Assembly (NCBI GenBank): GCA_905250885.1 | Contig: CAJNOQ010000823.1 | Span: forward strand, 1-40,485 | Reading direction: 5' to 3' | Source: Didymodactylos carnosus | Taxonomy: Eukaryota; Rotifera; Eurotatoria; Philodinida; Philodinidae | Length of the DNA stretch: 40,485 nt | Shown here: piece after piece, positions 20,123-32,010 of the stretch | How the letters are laid out: each line of letters begins with the position of its first letter | Numbering within the stretch: position 1 is the stretch's first letter | Position numbers and translations under genes: made by a program | The notes under the pieces: generated by a model | The model's input: only the letters and a program-made list of their open reading frames with translations | Database searches by the model: none | Told to the model about the DNA's origin: nothing

Positions 20123-20172
20123 TATACTGTGAATAGAATTTGATATATATATCAAATTCTATTCACAGTATA
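20123..20172. repeat. Perfect 50-bp palindrome
   Basis: TATACTGTGAATAGAATTTG plus ATATA, followed immediately by its exact reverse complement with no spacer. It could extrude as a cruciform. Confidence 0.95.
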
Positions 20173-20361
20173 ATGAATTTTTAATTTACTTTTTAGTGTT
20201 ATTATTTCATATGGAAGTATATATAGATAAAGTTGTAATACTTCGACTTGTCATTTGTTCGATTTTCCTATAAAAAACATAGTTTGAGGCTAGTGTATGA
20301 TAAAAATCTGTTGAAAATAAAACTTTATCATTTTTTTTTCATTTTTTTTCAAAAAATTATA

Positions 20362-20562
20362 CGGAATGGCTATTGCCACCTTCAGAAGTATCACCAAGGA
20401 GCTATTGCCACCTTCGGAAGGTGTCACTGACGGCTATTGCCACCTTCTTGTTCTTCGGACATAATTGTGAACTGGAAGGTGGCAATAGCCGTTATTGGCA
20501 CCTTCAGAAGGTATCAATAGCTCTTTGGTGACACCTCTCGAGGTGGCAATAGTGCTACCCAA
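20362..20562. mobile_element. Foldback element with GGCTATTGCCACCTTC modules
   Basis: Three forward and three reverse copies of a ~30-bp module (GGCTATTGCCACCTTC, usually followed by GAAGGTGTCA) are arranged symmetrically around 20455. No ORF. Confidence 0.75.
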
Positions 20563-20846
20563 AATTATATCAGTACGTTGCGTCGCATACAGCATCATCT
20601 TAAATAGTTAAAACATTCTTTTTTTAGCGTCGATAAATATATTTGATATATAGAGAATACTGTTTATAGGAGAGTTTTTTCCATTAGAACAATTTTTGAA
20701 GTTCTTCTCCTAGATTCGCATGTTTCATACGCTGCACTTCTTCAACTAAGTATTTTTCCATTGCACTAAATTGTGCAAAAGGAAACTATGAGTTATGATA
20801 ATACATTCGTATGAAGACCGTACACTTACGTATATATTTAAATAGT

Positions 20847-21670
20847 CTTTACAAATAGATATGCACCAGTCTTTAACTGGTGTTGGGGCTAGGGCTGTGA
20901 CAGTTACCAGTTACTGTTACCACCGTTACTCGGTAACTGTAAATGCTGAACAGTTGACGTTCTTGGTAACGATAACAAATAAGCAGTTACCGTACAAGTA
21001 ACGATAACGACCATTTACAAGTAACGATAACTGTTCAGTATATCTTTCAAGAGTCAAATCTATAAATATCTAGGTATCCAGGGTGAGGGTGAAAGTTCGT
21101 AGCCTCACCCTCACCTTGGATACCTAGATATTTAGAACTTTGACTCTTGAAAGATATACTGAACAGTTACCGTTACTTGTACGGTAACTGCTTATCCGTT
21201 ACCATTACAAAAACGTCAACTGTTCAGCAGTTACAGTTACTGTAACGCTAATGGTAACTGTCATAGCCCTGGTTGGGGCATCCGGAAGAATTGCTATACA
21301 TCAGTTATCACAATTCGTTCAGAGGCGTGAAACATTTCATTTTGTAGAAAAATGTTTGCGCTACAAATGCATTTGTTAAAAAATTTCCAAAATCATTTCT
21401 AAGAAAATTTAGAACATTCTAAAATGCACAAAATCAAGAAAAAAAAACTGTTCGAACGGTTTTTTTCCGTGGTTTAATGTATTTTCGAATGCTCTAAATT
21501 TTTTTAGAAATGATTTTGGAAATCTTTTAACAAATGCATTTTGTAGAGCAAACATTTTTCTACAAAATGAGATGTTTCGCGGCTCTGAGCAAATCGTGAT
21601 AACCGATAGATAGGAATTCTTCTGGATGCCCCAATACCAGTTAAAAACTGGTGCATACCTATTTATAAGT
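20847..21670. mobile_element. Long-armed foldback element, split by a hAT insertion
   Basis: The left arm (20847-20889 continued at 21280-21460) and right arm (about 21470-21670) are inverted copies sharing ATGCACCAGT, TTGGGGCATCC and AAATGCATTTTGTAGAGCAA-like blocks. The centre is AAAAAACTG-TTCGAA-CGGTTTTTT. The hAT element at 20890-21271 interrupts the left arm, and removing it with one copy of the 8-bp duplication restores symmetry. Confidence 0.85.
20890..21271. mobile_element. hAT-type miniature element, 382 bp, nested
   Basis: Tips TAGGGCTGTGACAGTTACC and, inverted, CAGGGCTATGACAGTTACC. An exact 8-bp target duplication GTTGGGGC lies at 20882-20889 and 21272-21279. The element is almost entirely palindromic around 21080 and is built from GTTACC/GTAACGATAAC words plus a central GGTGAGGGTGA hairpin. 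Confidence 0.93.
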
Positions 21671-21824
21671 GTTCACTCACATGTTACTAGCTATACTATA
21701 CATAAATGTCGACCTTAGCTTAACGTCGACACAAAGTGTACAACGGGTTCTTTACTAGCAATACTAGTGATAAGGTACCAAAGATGATGTTGTATAACTC
21801 TTTCGAGTGGTTACAACGAGATTT

Positions 21825-21910
21825 TATACAGAATATTGTTTATAGGAGAGTTTTTTCGATTAGAACTTCAAAAATTGTTCTAATATCTGATATATTTATT
21901 CCAATAAAAA
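21825..21910. repeat. Partial copy of the segment at 20640-20720
   Basis: TGTTTATAGGAGAGTTTTTT and TTAGAAC...TTGTTCTAA occur in both places, once in direct and once in inverted sense. The pair brackets the foldback at 20847-21670, so it may be an outer, older element. Confidence 0.55.
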
Positions 21911-21929
21911 AAGTTCAACTCACATGATT

Positions 21930-23347
21930 TTGATGATAAAAAGAAAGATCAGCACACCCTATTTTGTTATATGGTGATGATGTGGGAATGATCGAAAAAA
22001 AGCGAACAAAATATCTTATCAGCCATACAAATCGTTAATAATGATGATGATTTGCACACAATAAAAAGAAAAGAAAAGAAAACTAAATGAATGAATGAAT
22101 AAGAATGGCAACTTGTGTGTGCTGTACTACATTCATCTCTAAATATATTTAATTCGAAAAAAAATGTTTTGAGCGTTTTTCTTTTCCTATCAATAATAAT
22201 AATAATGAATATAAAAAAATCTTAAAGATTCTTCCTCTTCTTCTTCTCGTTATTTTTAAAAAATCTCTTCTCTCTACTTCTAGTCGTGCACTATTTAGAC
22301 TATATGTGTTGGCATCATTAACTTCGCGTGTTTTACTAATTAGAAATCAATAGGAACAATGCGAAGAAGGAAATACGAAAAATAAGTCGAGAAAAGCAAC
22401 CAATATGAAAGTAAAAACTAGAAGAAAAAAAAAAGATTAAATTACTTTACTTTAATGAGACCAAAAAAAAGGATGAGGCCAAAAAGATAATGATAATGAT
22501 GGGGCATTGTTTATTAAGGATGAACAAAACATAAATGACTACGAATGGGAGTCAATAGTGAACAGAAAAAAAGTGTAAGAGAAGAAAAGAAATGGGCATG
22601 TGAATTGAAATGATTATACTGTCAACAAGAAGAAAAAGATGATCTATAATTACTATCCTTCTAAATGATGATAATGATGTTGAATAGGAAAGAGAGAAAT
22701 CAGCAACAATAGTGTCAGTATTCTTCTTACCAAAGCAACGCTTATTGTTCCACGACTATACGCTTCAACAGTAACTGGATTCTTAGTAATTGCTCAATAT
22801 AGAGTGATCAACAACACTAATATTTTAGTGACGGCGAGGGTGATATTTAGGCTCATACTGAGTAATAATCATTGTTTATTGTCACGAAATTTTCAGTAAG
22901 ATTAAAAAATTTAATGAAATTGCAATTTGCGATAACGAACGTAATGTGTTTCGAAGGAGAAAATTAGAAAGTGTTTATTTTATTATTAATCTGTCATATA
23001 ATAAACGCTAAAATGATAGTTCACAATGGGCATCAATTATCAAATAGTGGATTAAACTAGGCCTGCAAAAATTCAGCGTTCCTTTTTAGCGTTATCTTTG
23101 AACATAATGTTAAAGCCCGTTGGCGTTCCTTGAACATGAACGCGAATGTTCTAGTGAACGTCAACTTTATTTTATATGAACGGTGTTGACCTTGTGTGGA
23201 AAAAAATAGTATTGCAAAACGTTATATAGCAATTTCACCTAGTAGTATAGCAAATGAAACAGCTTTCTCCATTACCAGTTATATTTAGTGAAAAATCTAC
23301 GCTCGTTTGTCCCAAATGGGTTACGATAATAAAGGAAAACGTATGTA
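21930..23347. other. Low-complexity gene-free stretch
   Basis: Short runs of AAT, GAT, GAAAA and CTT repeats. A TAGGCCTGCAAAAATTC tip near 23057, followed by GAACGT words, may be a fragment of another hAT-like element. No gene. Confidence 0.4.
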
Positions 23348-24481
23348 CCCAGTCAAAAATTTTTTAAAGAAAATGATAGAAAATAATATTTTTTTATTTT
23401 AGAATACAATGTATGATCATGATGATGATATATCATGACATATCACTGCGGGTCATTCAAAGTCAATGATATATCATGTATATCTTTTTTCGGGTTCATC
23501 GTAAGAAAAAGATACATCATGATACATCATTTTCTTCAAATAGTATGTGATATGTCTTTACATATCCTATATAACTGGATATATCTAGAGTATCCTCTAT
23601 CTTGGATATATGGTGATATATCCGTTCTACCTCCCAAAAAAAAGATATATCCCTACGCATTCTCCAGAGTAAGATACATCCCGACCACCTTGGAAACTAG
23701 GATATATGTTACAGCTGGGTTTGTGTGGCTACTTGTTTGTACCTGTTTTTACTTTAAAATCTGTTCTTGGATTCTTTGTTTTTATTTGTGATGAACTTAA
23801 CAGAGTTTTCCACATACATTAATCCTACATACTCTTTCCCGATACATAAGAAAATATTTCTATTTATACAAAAATGAATGAAGGAAAAGAGAGATATAGC
23901 CTCGATTATTCTAGCCAACAATGAAATTAATATTCCAAATTGCAAGAGAGAGAAGTGAATTCTATAAAAGAAAATACAGATACATATCTTGTTTGTGTAC
24001 AGTATGTGATAAGTGCGAACACTAGTTAGGTAAGAGAGAAACAAGTTGAATTATAGTCAGCATTACTGTTTTCTCTCATATATGAACTATAGTTTCTATA
24101 AGAAAAGTTCAGCTGCATTCTGGAAAGAGAAGTGAATGATATCCAGCAGTTCTGCGTGAAATAGTTTTTAGCGTTTTGCCATATATTTATACATTGCGAT
24201 GTGTTTTTCGTACTTTTCTCAGAATGAAACAAGTTTGAAGGAAAGTCTTATATACCATTTGATACAGCTTTAAACGGCGACCAAAACTATCTATTGCTTA
24301 TTTTTTGAATACAGTTGGATATAGCCTTAATGAATCATCGACTGATAGGTAAATCATGATATATCCAAGATGACGATACAGTTGGATATATCCGAAAATA
24401 AGTGCTAACGGTTTTTACACCTTACTTTTTTTCATCTCGGACATATCCTACTATATTTTTTCTCAAAAAATTTTGACTAGG
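23348..24481. mobile_element. TA-flanked foldback with GGATATATC modules, 1134 bp
   Basis: Tips CCCAGTCAAAAATTTTTT and, inverted, CCTAGTCAAAATTTTTTGAG are flanked by TA (23346-23347, 24482-24483), as in Tc1/mariner-type elements. The left side (23400-23710) and right side (24300-24430) carry many GATATATCC/ATGATATATC modules. No transposase is present. Confidence 0.8.
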
Positions 24482-24994
24482 TAGTTACAGTAATGATTTT
24501 GACAGAAGAATTTCGGTTCCAGTGCCGGAAAAACTAGTCTTCTGGTCAGAAATCCTCGATGTGTTCTTGAAAGAGTCAATATCTTGATCAAAGAATTAAG
24601 GGGTATCTTCAAGGAATAAAACGTGAACTTTTGCAGGCTAAACTACAGGCTTTAAATTGTTGGGGTTAAAATCCGCAGTAATATACATTATAATCCTAGA
24701 CGAAACTCAGAAGAAGGAAACACTATGATGCATGTTAAATTTCAGTCAGCATAACGACTTTGCTTTTAAGTTATATATACAAAATTTAAGACATAAAGTC
24801 TAAAGTTATCACTTAAGCAGGAATGTACAAGTCCAATTCCAGACTTCTACTTACGTCTGGAATTGAATGGTGTTTTGATAGGCTTAACTTTTACTGGAAA
24901 GTCCCTAAACTTGTGCATCTCTACACTTAGGAGCTACTGCACATGAAGAGCGGCTCATATGTAACAATTTGCTTGGTCGATGTTCTAAGTTTTA

Positions 24995-25300
24995 CCCAAG
25001 CGTCAAAAAAAAATCTAGTATCGCCCGATTCATCTAGATTATTAGATTTTTACTCGATTGCAACTACTGTGTAACGACAGTGGAAATCTAGTAACTGGGC
25101 GATTATTAGGTTTTTTCTAGTTGCAGCTATCGATTTATCGCCCGATAATCGATCGATTTAACTATTACTAGATACACCTGCAGACGCATCTAGTTAAAAG
25201 TCCCTTTTCCAACTAGTAATCTAGATGGCAACTACTCCTGTATCGCCCGATTACAGACGAAATGTATCTAAATTTTTCCTATAGGTGATATTTGCTTGGG
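24995..25300 (+). mobile_element. CCCAAGC-family miniature element, full copy (306 bp)
   Basis: Tips CCCAAGCGTCAAA and GATATTTGCTTGGG are inverted over seven bases and flanked by TA on both sides (24993-24994, 25301-25302). The interior consists of CTAGTAATCTAGAT, ATCGCCCGATTA and GTTGCAACTA words in both orientations. It is the best-preserved member of a four-copy family in this window. Confidence 0.85.
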
Positions 25301-27949
25301 TAGTTCAAAATCTTAGACGAAGTAGAATCAGCAAAGATGGAATTCACTTTGCTTATATCATGGTCTGAAAAGTGGATGAAGCGCTTACATTCTCAGGATA
25401 AACAGTCAGGATTAAACAGTTGAGATTGAGTAATATCTGTGCCTAAAAACATGAGCTAGTTCAACCATTGAACATGTGCGAGCGCATACCTGCAAAACGG
25501 CAGAATATTAATAGTGTTCATACTTTTTCACGATTTGCGTTTGTTATAAGTAGAATCATTTGACTACAAATAAGTCAAAGTGCACAGATCATCTGTTGTT
25601 CTACTCAAATTTATAACCAAATAAGATAAGTAGGCAGTCATGTGTCGCATGACTTTAACGAGTGGCAAGTGAATATTTTTCGCGTTATATGATGCTTACA
25701 GGCAAACGCAGATGATTTAAAGCTCGTGCAATAATGGGCAGAGTTGCGCAGAAGTATTTGACTATAAGTCTGAATTTTTCTGTTGTTTTTTTGCATCCTA
25801 CATCAAAATGCACAATGGTTTCTATATCTCAAAACTCATCCTAAAGTATTAGAATTTAAGTTAAAAATAACTTCTGTAGAAGACACAAGATCAATTGATT
25901 ATTTTTGAACTATATTCTGTGAATATTAATATGCATATTCTCTCGATTTTTGTGCTAAAACTATTACACAACTGAAAATCTCGAAAACTTACTCATATCT
26001 GAACAGAAATATGTAAAAAAATATTGAAACATTGAAATCTGTTACCACTACTGTATAGAATGGACATTATCTATTTGGGGAAAATGACACTGTTGATTAA
26101 CAAATTTATAATTAATTAGGTGAATGATTGAGAACTAAAAGATCAGATTTCACACTTGATAAGTTAAGAAATTGCTCGATCGAAAAAAGAATTAATATGG
26201 TTGGAAAAACTCTTTTGAACTTTTTTGATCAAAATGTTTTCTCAACACACAATGATAGTTTTACAGACTTTTCTTATTTCTTACGGACCTTCACCTTATC
26301 TCCTGCCTAATGCTTGACAACGTTGTTTGGCGGTTATTCAGCAGATCAGTTTCGCAGGCTTGCTCACATCTGTTGACCGATTTCAAATTTTAGATGACAT
26401 TGCTACTAAAGCCTGCCAGTCCATGAATTCTGTACATCAGATTTAACCATACTTGCCAGATGAGTCGCTGTTTCTTCATCTTGCCTTACAGTGAAATGAG
26501 AAAAACTACTGTTTATCAAAACATCTATGATTGTATGTTGAGAAAGCAATTTTTAGCGAAAAAGGTTAGAAGAGTTCTGTTGACCATTTTGATTTTCGAT
26601 TGAGCAATTTTTTCAGTAATCAAGTTTTCTGTTTTGCTTTTTCTTTCAGTTCCAAATCAATCATCTAAATTTAAGTTTGATGAGCGTTGATCATCAAATT
26701 TAAATCTAATTATAAAGGACTGATTCCAAAATCCTGCAGAAACCGGACCCTTCTCAAAATGTTTTGATCTCGATGCAGATCGATAGAGAATTAAATTCTA
26801 TGTAGTTTTCGAAATGCATTTTGTTGCAAAAAACCATTTTTTATAAATTACCAACGTTTTTGACGTTGAATTACCATTAATAATTTATTTTCGATAGGAA
26901 ATGGGAATGGAACATCAACTGTTTTTTGATAATTAATCAGCAAAATCGCAGAAAATAGCCAGTGTTTGACATGCATTGCATGCTCTCTCTTTTAAGAGAA
27001 AATTTTCCAGTCCATCGAGTATCTTGTCAAAGACCAGTCATAAGTGAAAAACTGACATATACTTTTTCTCTCATATTCGTTCGTTATTTAGTTCTTTTAA
27101 AACGTAAATAACGAACAGTTCCTGAGGAGTTTCACTAGTTAGCTTCTCAAAAATATATAGAACCATTTTCTTGCGTAAACCGTCCCGCGGCTATTTTGTT
27201 TCACTTTTTACTTAGGGAAGCCGTCAACATTCGCATCGGTGAATTTATTGTACATTTAAACTGAAATATCGTGTAGAAAATGTGTTAGTAGGTGGAAAAT
27301 TATATTTATTCGGCCAGAAGGTGAATGATGTCATCGTTTACTGGCCTCTGAAAGAAATGATAAGAACGCGAAGACGATTTTGCTGCAATGTTTACCTATA
27401 ACCAGGCTACATACGATCAATATATCTACCTAAGCACGTTTTTTACTAGTAACAGAACGATAAGTTATATGAAATTCTTAGGATAGAACAGAACAAAACA
27501 GAACAGATGTGTACAGACGATATTATATAAATTATTTTTCTCGCTCTTATTCTTTCTAGAGAGGCGTGACTTTGCGCTTCTTTTCGTTTCTGTTGTTCTT
27601 TCTGTACGGTACCACTTTGAATTCCTTGTAGAACGGTAAGCAAAATGTTTTTAACATTTCAGTTAAAGTTTCATACACTGCTGTGACAGTTTGTAAGTGT
27701 CTGCTTACACCAGCAGGGAAAAAATACCGCTGCTTCCTTTAAGATTGCACAAAATGCGACCATACTGTGATGTAAACTGAATGTAATAAATAATCCAAAA
27801 TAATAAAAACGCACGTGATATATACAGATAAAAGGGAGACAACAGAAAAAAATAACACTGATATATATATAGATATATACACGACAAATAAATACGAAAA
27901 AACAAATAACGGGTGGCACAAAAAGAATTGCACTGTTAGTATTTTCACA
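25301..27949. other. Long gene-free stretch
   Basis: A+T-rich sequence with a small inverted repeat near 26660-26705 (ATCTAAATTTAA / TTAAATCT). The open frames show no domain or usable start, and I see no mobile element. Confidence 0.45.
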
Positions 27950-28340
27950 TTTTCTCCTCCTTACACTTCATTGAGCTGGTTCTTTTACCAAAAGATTTCC
28001 TGTTGAATTCTTTGCTGTATTGACTGTTTTATTGCAAAATATCATGAGAAATTGTGAGAAGTACCAAAATGTAGAAAAAATAAACGTAGTTAGTACGTAG
28101 TTTCAGTATTATTTGTTAAAAGTTTATGAGAGAGGAAAGCTGAAGTATTCACCATATACACCTCGACAAAGCTATATCTTCCATTTATAATTTAAATAAT
28201 TACCAGTTAGAATTGAGTGCGCAAGAATTTCATCATTTTTTTGCCAATTTTTCAAAAAATCACGATTTTTTACCAATAAGTCTTCTAATAAAAGAAATAA
28301 AGCTTAGTCAATCTTGATCCATTCAGGTTGATACTTTTAA

Positions 28341-28374
28341 TTTGTTACTTTGTTACTAGTAACAAAGTAACAAA
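28341..28374. repeat. Perfect 34-bp palindrome
   Basis: TTTGTTACTTTGTTACT followed by its exact reverse complement, at the outer edge of the left satellite-like array. Confidence 0.9.
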
Positions 28375-29657
28375 ATATATATATAAGATAATCTTAAGAA
28401 TATGTAACTGGATAGTCTAACACCCGAAATACTCGGTAGAATCCCAGGAAACCGCTATGTCAATGTCGTTCATGTTTATAGTATCCATTGATTTTGCCGT
28501 TAACCACTCTACTTTATACATCATTCAATAGAGACTTTCAAGGGCTTCCAAATGATGTATAAGATAATCTTAAGAAAATGTAACTGGGTAGTCTAGACTC
28601 CGAAATACTCGGACGCATCTCAACACACCCGTAGGTCAGCGTCGTTTATGCTTATAATATCTATTGATTTTCTTGTGAATTACTCCACTTTATATGTCAT
28701 TCGATAGAGAATTTCATATGCTTCAAAATGAGCTATAAATAAGTCTTTGGAAAATATGCACACATTGGTCAATAGCCAAAATACTTGGCCGGTATAATAA
28801 TTTCACCTGTCTTAGGGCTTTACCACTCGGTTAGTCGTTTTTCTGCCTTAATAAAAATTTATTTATTGTTCGAATACATACCATTGGATAGCCCTTGAAA
28901 TTCTTCACAAAAGTGAGCTGGTCACAATATCCAGGCAAGTGTGGCAAGTGGGGCCAGTCATTAAAGATATGAAAGAGAAGATTTTAGGTGTCATGTAAGC
29001 AGTACAGTGTGTCATAATCACTAGAACTCCCTTGTTTTTGACTTTTTAGTAAAAGCTGGGACCAATCTGAATAATGTTTTGAATAGTCCGAAGATTTTTC
29101 TATCAGATGAGGTGCATATCGCCCTTTCATGAGAAGAGTTGATAATAGAGCTGCTAGAAAACCTGATTGCTGGAAAACCAAGTCGTTAGTTTTTGGTCAG
29201 AAAATTTTCCAAATCATATAACCTGATAGAGCATAGAATTCTGACCAGAATAAGACATCTCCGGGCATTCTACAGTCCTTTTTCAGGCAACTGCAGTCGA
29301 TTTACCACTAGGTACATAGAGCGTGGAACTTACCAAAATATTCCAGTGAAAAAGGACTATAGAATGCCGAGAGATGCGTCAGAGTATTTCGGAGTCTAGA
29401 CTACCTAGTTACATTTTCTTAAGATTATCTTATGCATCATTTGGAAGCCCGTGAAATTCTCTATTGATTGATACATAAAGTGGAGTGGTTAACGGTAATA
29501 TTAGTCGCTATTATAGAGATGAACGACGTTGACCTACCGGTTTCCTGTGACTTTACTGAGTATTTGGGATCTTAAAGTATCCGGTTCATATTTTTAAGAC
29601 TATCTTATATATCACTTTGTCGCCCGTGAAATTCTCTATCGAATGATATGTAAAGTA

Positions 29658-30992
29658 CCCAAGCATGAAAAAATCAGCTAGTAGCGCCCGCTGCAACTAG
29701 CTATAAAAGAATGTAAAAATATTGAAGCGGGTTAGCGGGCGCTGCAGCTAGTTAATCTAGTTTCCCTACCCATTGCAGCTAGCTGCATAAACGTACACAC
29801 CATGGAGCGGGCGTTATAGCGACCGATTAGATACCTGCTGCAGCTAGTTACAAGTTGTCGATGAAAGCTTAATATGGTAAATAACCCGTTGCAGCTAGCT
29901 ACTTTTATTAGTAGTTCCAAAGAGAAACATATGCTAGCTACAACGGGGGCTGTAGCGCACGTTGCATCGGGCTGTGACAAATAACAGGTCAACAGCGTAG
30001 AAAATTTAAAATGAAACTCGACAGAGCTAGCTGCAACGCCCGTTTTAACACTCGTTGCAATCTAACATCTACGCTGACTAGCTACATCGGTCTGCTTAAC
30101 GGTCATTTCAGCTAGCTCTTATAATATACATATTACGAAAAATACCCTAGTTGAAGCGCGCGCTAAATTGGGCGCTGCAACTAGTTGGGCAGTGGATAAT
30201 GGATGCATTATTCAGACTAGTTTGAGTTGCTAGCTACAACGCCCAATTTAGCGCCCGCTGCAATTAATCGTTCATACTAGCTGCAAAAATCGCTAAATTG
30301 GGCGCTGCAACTAGCTTATCTTTCTCTTTGAAACTATACCAGCTAGTTGTAAATCTAGTCGTAGCGATTCTAAAGCGTCAAGCTCTCGAATTGAATCTCG
30401 ATGTGTATCTGTTGAATAACGCGGTTTAAAATTCAAACTGCAACAAAATAGTAAATGTTTTTGATGAAAATTTCGTCTATTATTCTTTGATTTTGCAGCG
30501 TAGTACGAGTGGAGTGGTTTTTTGTCTCTGTAAAAAGCGGCTAATGATTACGTTACCGAAACTAGTTTGACTAGTTGCAGCGGCCGCTAAATTGGGCAGC
30601 GGGTAGTAAATACATTATACAAAACAGTTTGATTAGTTGCAGCGTCCGATTTAGCGGCCGTTGCAGCTAGTTTTAACGAAAAGTAGTTACAGCGGGCGCT
30701 AAATTGAGCGCTGCCTCTAGTTGCGCAGCGGGTACTGAACACAATATACATAACAGTTTGACTAGCTGTAACGTCCAATAAATCTCTAGCTGCAACTAGT
30801 TGTACACTGTTGTATAGTGGTAATATTTCTTACCCGCTGCAGTTAGTATTGAAACGGGTTAGCGGGTTTGTCCCGTTGCAGTTAGCTGCACCCGCTAGAT
30901 TTTACTCTTTTAGCTAGCTGCAGTCAATGGAGAAGCGGGCGCTTCTTCAGCAAGTGCAGCTTGCTTATTTCTTATGAAATTTCATGCTCGGG
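29658..30992. mobile_element. TA-flanked element built from GCTGCAACTAG modules, 1335 bp
   Basis: Tips CCCAAGCATGAAA and, inverted, CCCGAGCATGAAA are flanked by TA (29656-29657, 30993-30994). The interior has some 25-30 copies of GCTGCAACTAGCT / AGCGCCCGCT-type words in both orientations. A sister repeat unit at about 29473 reads AAAGTGGAGTGGTTAAC where this site reads AAAGTA...TAGAGTGGTTAA, which supports insertion with TA duplication. It shares its CCCAAGC tip with the family at 24995. Confidence 0.85.
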
Positions 30993-31794
30993 TAGAGTGG
31001 TTAAAGAGAATATTAGGCACCGTTATAAAGACGAACAACGTTGACCTACCTGTTTCCTGGGATGCTACTCAGTATTTCGGATTTTAGAGTACCATTACAT
31101 TTTCTCAAGGCTAGCTCATATATTACTTTGTAGCTCGTGAAATTCTCTATTGAACGGTGTATAGCGGTTGATATTTGCTCTGGGTGAAACAGATTGAATA
31201 ATGTAAATACTTTGAGTAAACGTCGCTTAACGCGAGAAGAGTTTTTTCGCCAAAAGGTTCCCAGAGGCGCTGAAAGGATCTTTAAGATTTAAAAATACGC
31301 CAGTGTTAATCGTGAGCTAAAACTACATCAGACCCGTGAATATGAGATTGATCTGAGAGGGGGCCGATTTTGCTTCTTATCGTCCCCCGTCATTTCGCAC
31401 TCTTTGAGAAAATACGTTTATTTTTTCTACATTTTGGTACTTCTCACAATTTCTCATGGTATTTTACATCTTCGGAGTTTGTAATAAAATGGTCAACACA
31501 TTTTTTTGTGGAGAATTCAGGGGAATCTTTTGGTAGAAAACTAGTTCAATCAAGTGTAAGAAGGAGAAATTCCCGTTCTATCGCCGTGTATGAATAGAAA
31601 ATAACGAGAATATGTACACATATGCAAGGATGAAAAAAAGAATGTCCATTTGATCGCTCTGTAGAAAGCAAGAAAAGAGCGCGACGTCTCATGTTAGCAG
31701 CACGTGACGCTAGCAATCCTCCTCTCTAACAGATTGTTTGCGTCCAGGCACATAAGGGCTCAAAAGCTGTAAAAAGAACACTGTTGGGAAGAAA

Positions 31795-32010
31795 ATGGTT
31801 CAATTCAGAGAAACTGTTTATGTCTTGGAAAATAACTGTTTCCAAAAAACAAGCCAAGCCAATCAAAAGACGATAAAATCAATAGCGGATCTAAAGAGAA
31901 AATGTCATGCAGAACAACAAAAAATTTTAAAGTACAAAAATGTCCTTCCCTTTTTAAAACTGTTACTTGTGCTGGGCATATCATTGGGCGTTAAAACGTC
32001 TGTAAAGTAA
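31795..32010 (+). CDS. Possible small membrane-anchored protein
   Basis: An ATG in good context (GAAAATGG) opens 71 codons. The first ~48 residues are polar and probably helical (QKTIKSIADLKRKCHAEQQK). A hydrophobic segment (LPFLKLLLVLGISLGV) lies near the C-terminus, like a tail anchor. There is no family match that I recognise, no intron and no clear polyadenylation signal. It may be a chance ORF. Confidence 0.25.
   Translation: MVQFRETVYVLENNCFQKTSQANQKTIKSIADLKRKCHAEQQKILKYKNVLPFLKLLLVLGISLGVKTSVK

Larger units (their letters stand above)
27950..31571. mobile_element. Composite foldback element with inverted satellite-like arrays
   Basis: Outer arms 27950-28087 and 31408-31571 are inverted copies (TTTACCAAAAGATT, then GAGAAATTGTGAGAAGTACC and AAAATGTAGAAAAAATAAACG). 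Inside, a ~180-bp unit (GTGAAATTCTCTATTGA, GTTGACCTACC, ACATTTTCTTAAGA) occurs about twice inverted at 28385-28790 and two to three times at 29390-29657 plus 30993-31160. The centre (28800-29380) has no recognisable gene. It was split later by the element at 29658-30992, so the original was about 2.3 kb. Superfamily unknown. Confidence 0.75.

Noticed and set aside
27671-27948. Hydrophobic minus-strand ORFs
   Set aside because: Three frames over the same A/T-rich, ATATAT-containing sequence all look hydrophobic, which points to composition rather than coding.
29732-30778. Minus-strand ORFs rich in Ala, Thr and Cys
   Set aside because: They lie within the GCTGCAACTAG module element and reflect its repeats.
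28385-31160. CRISPR-like array
   Set aside because: The ~180-bp units are too long, tandem without unique spacers, inverted, and located in a eukaryotic mobile element.
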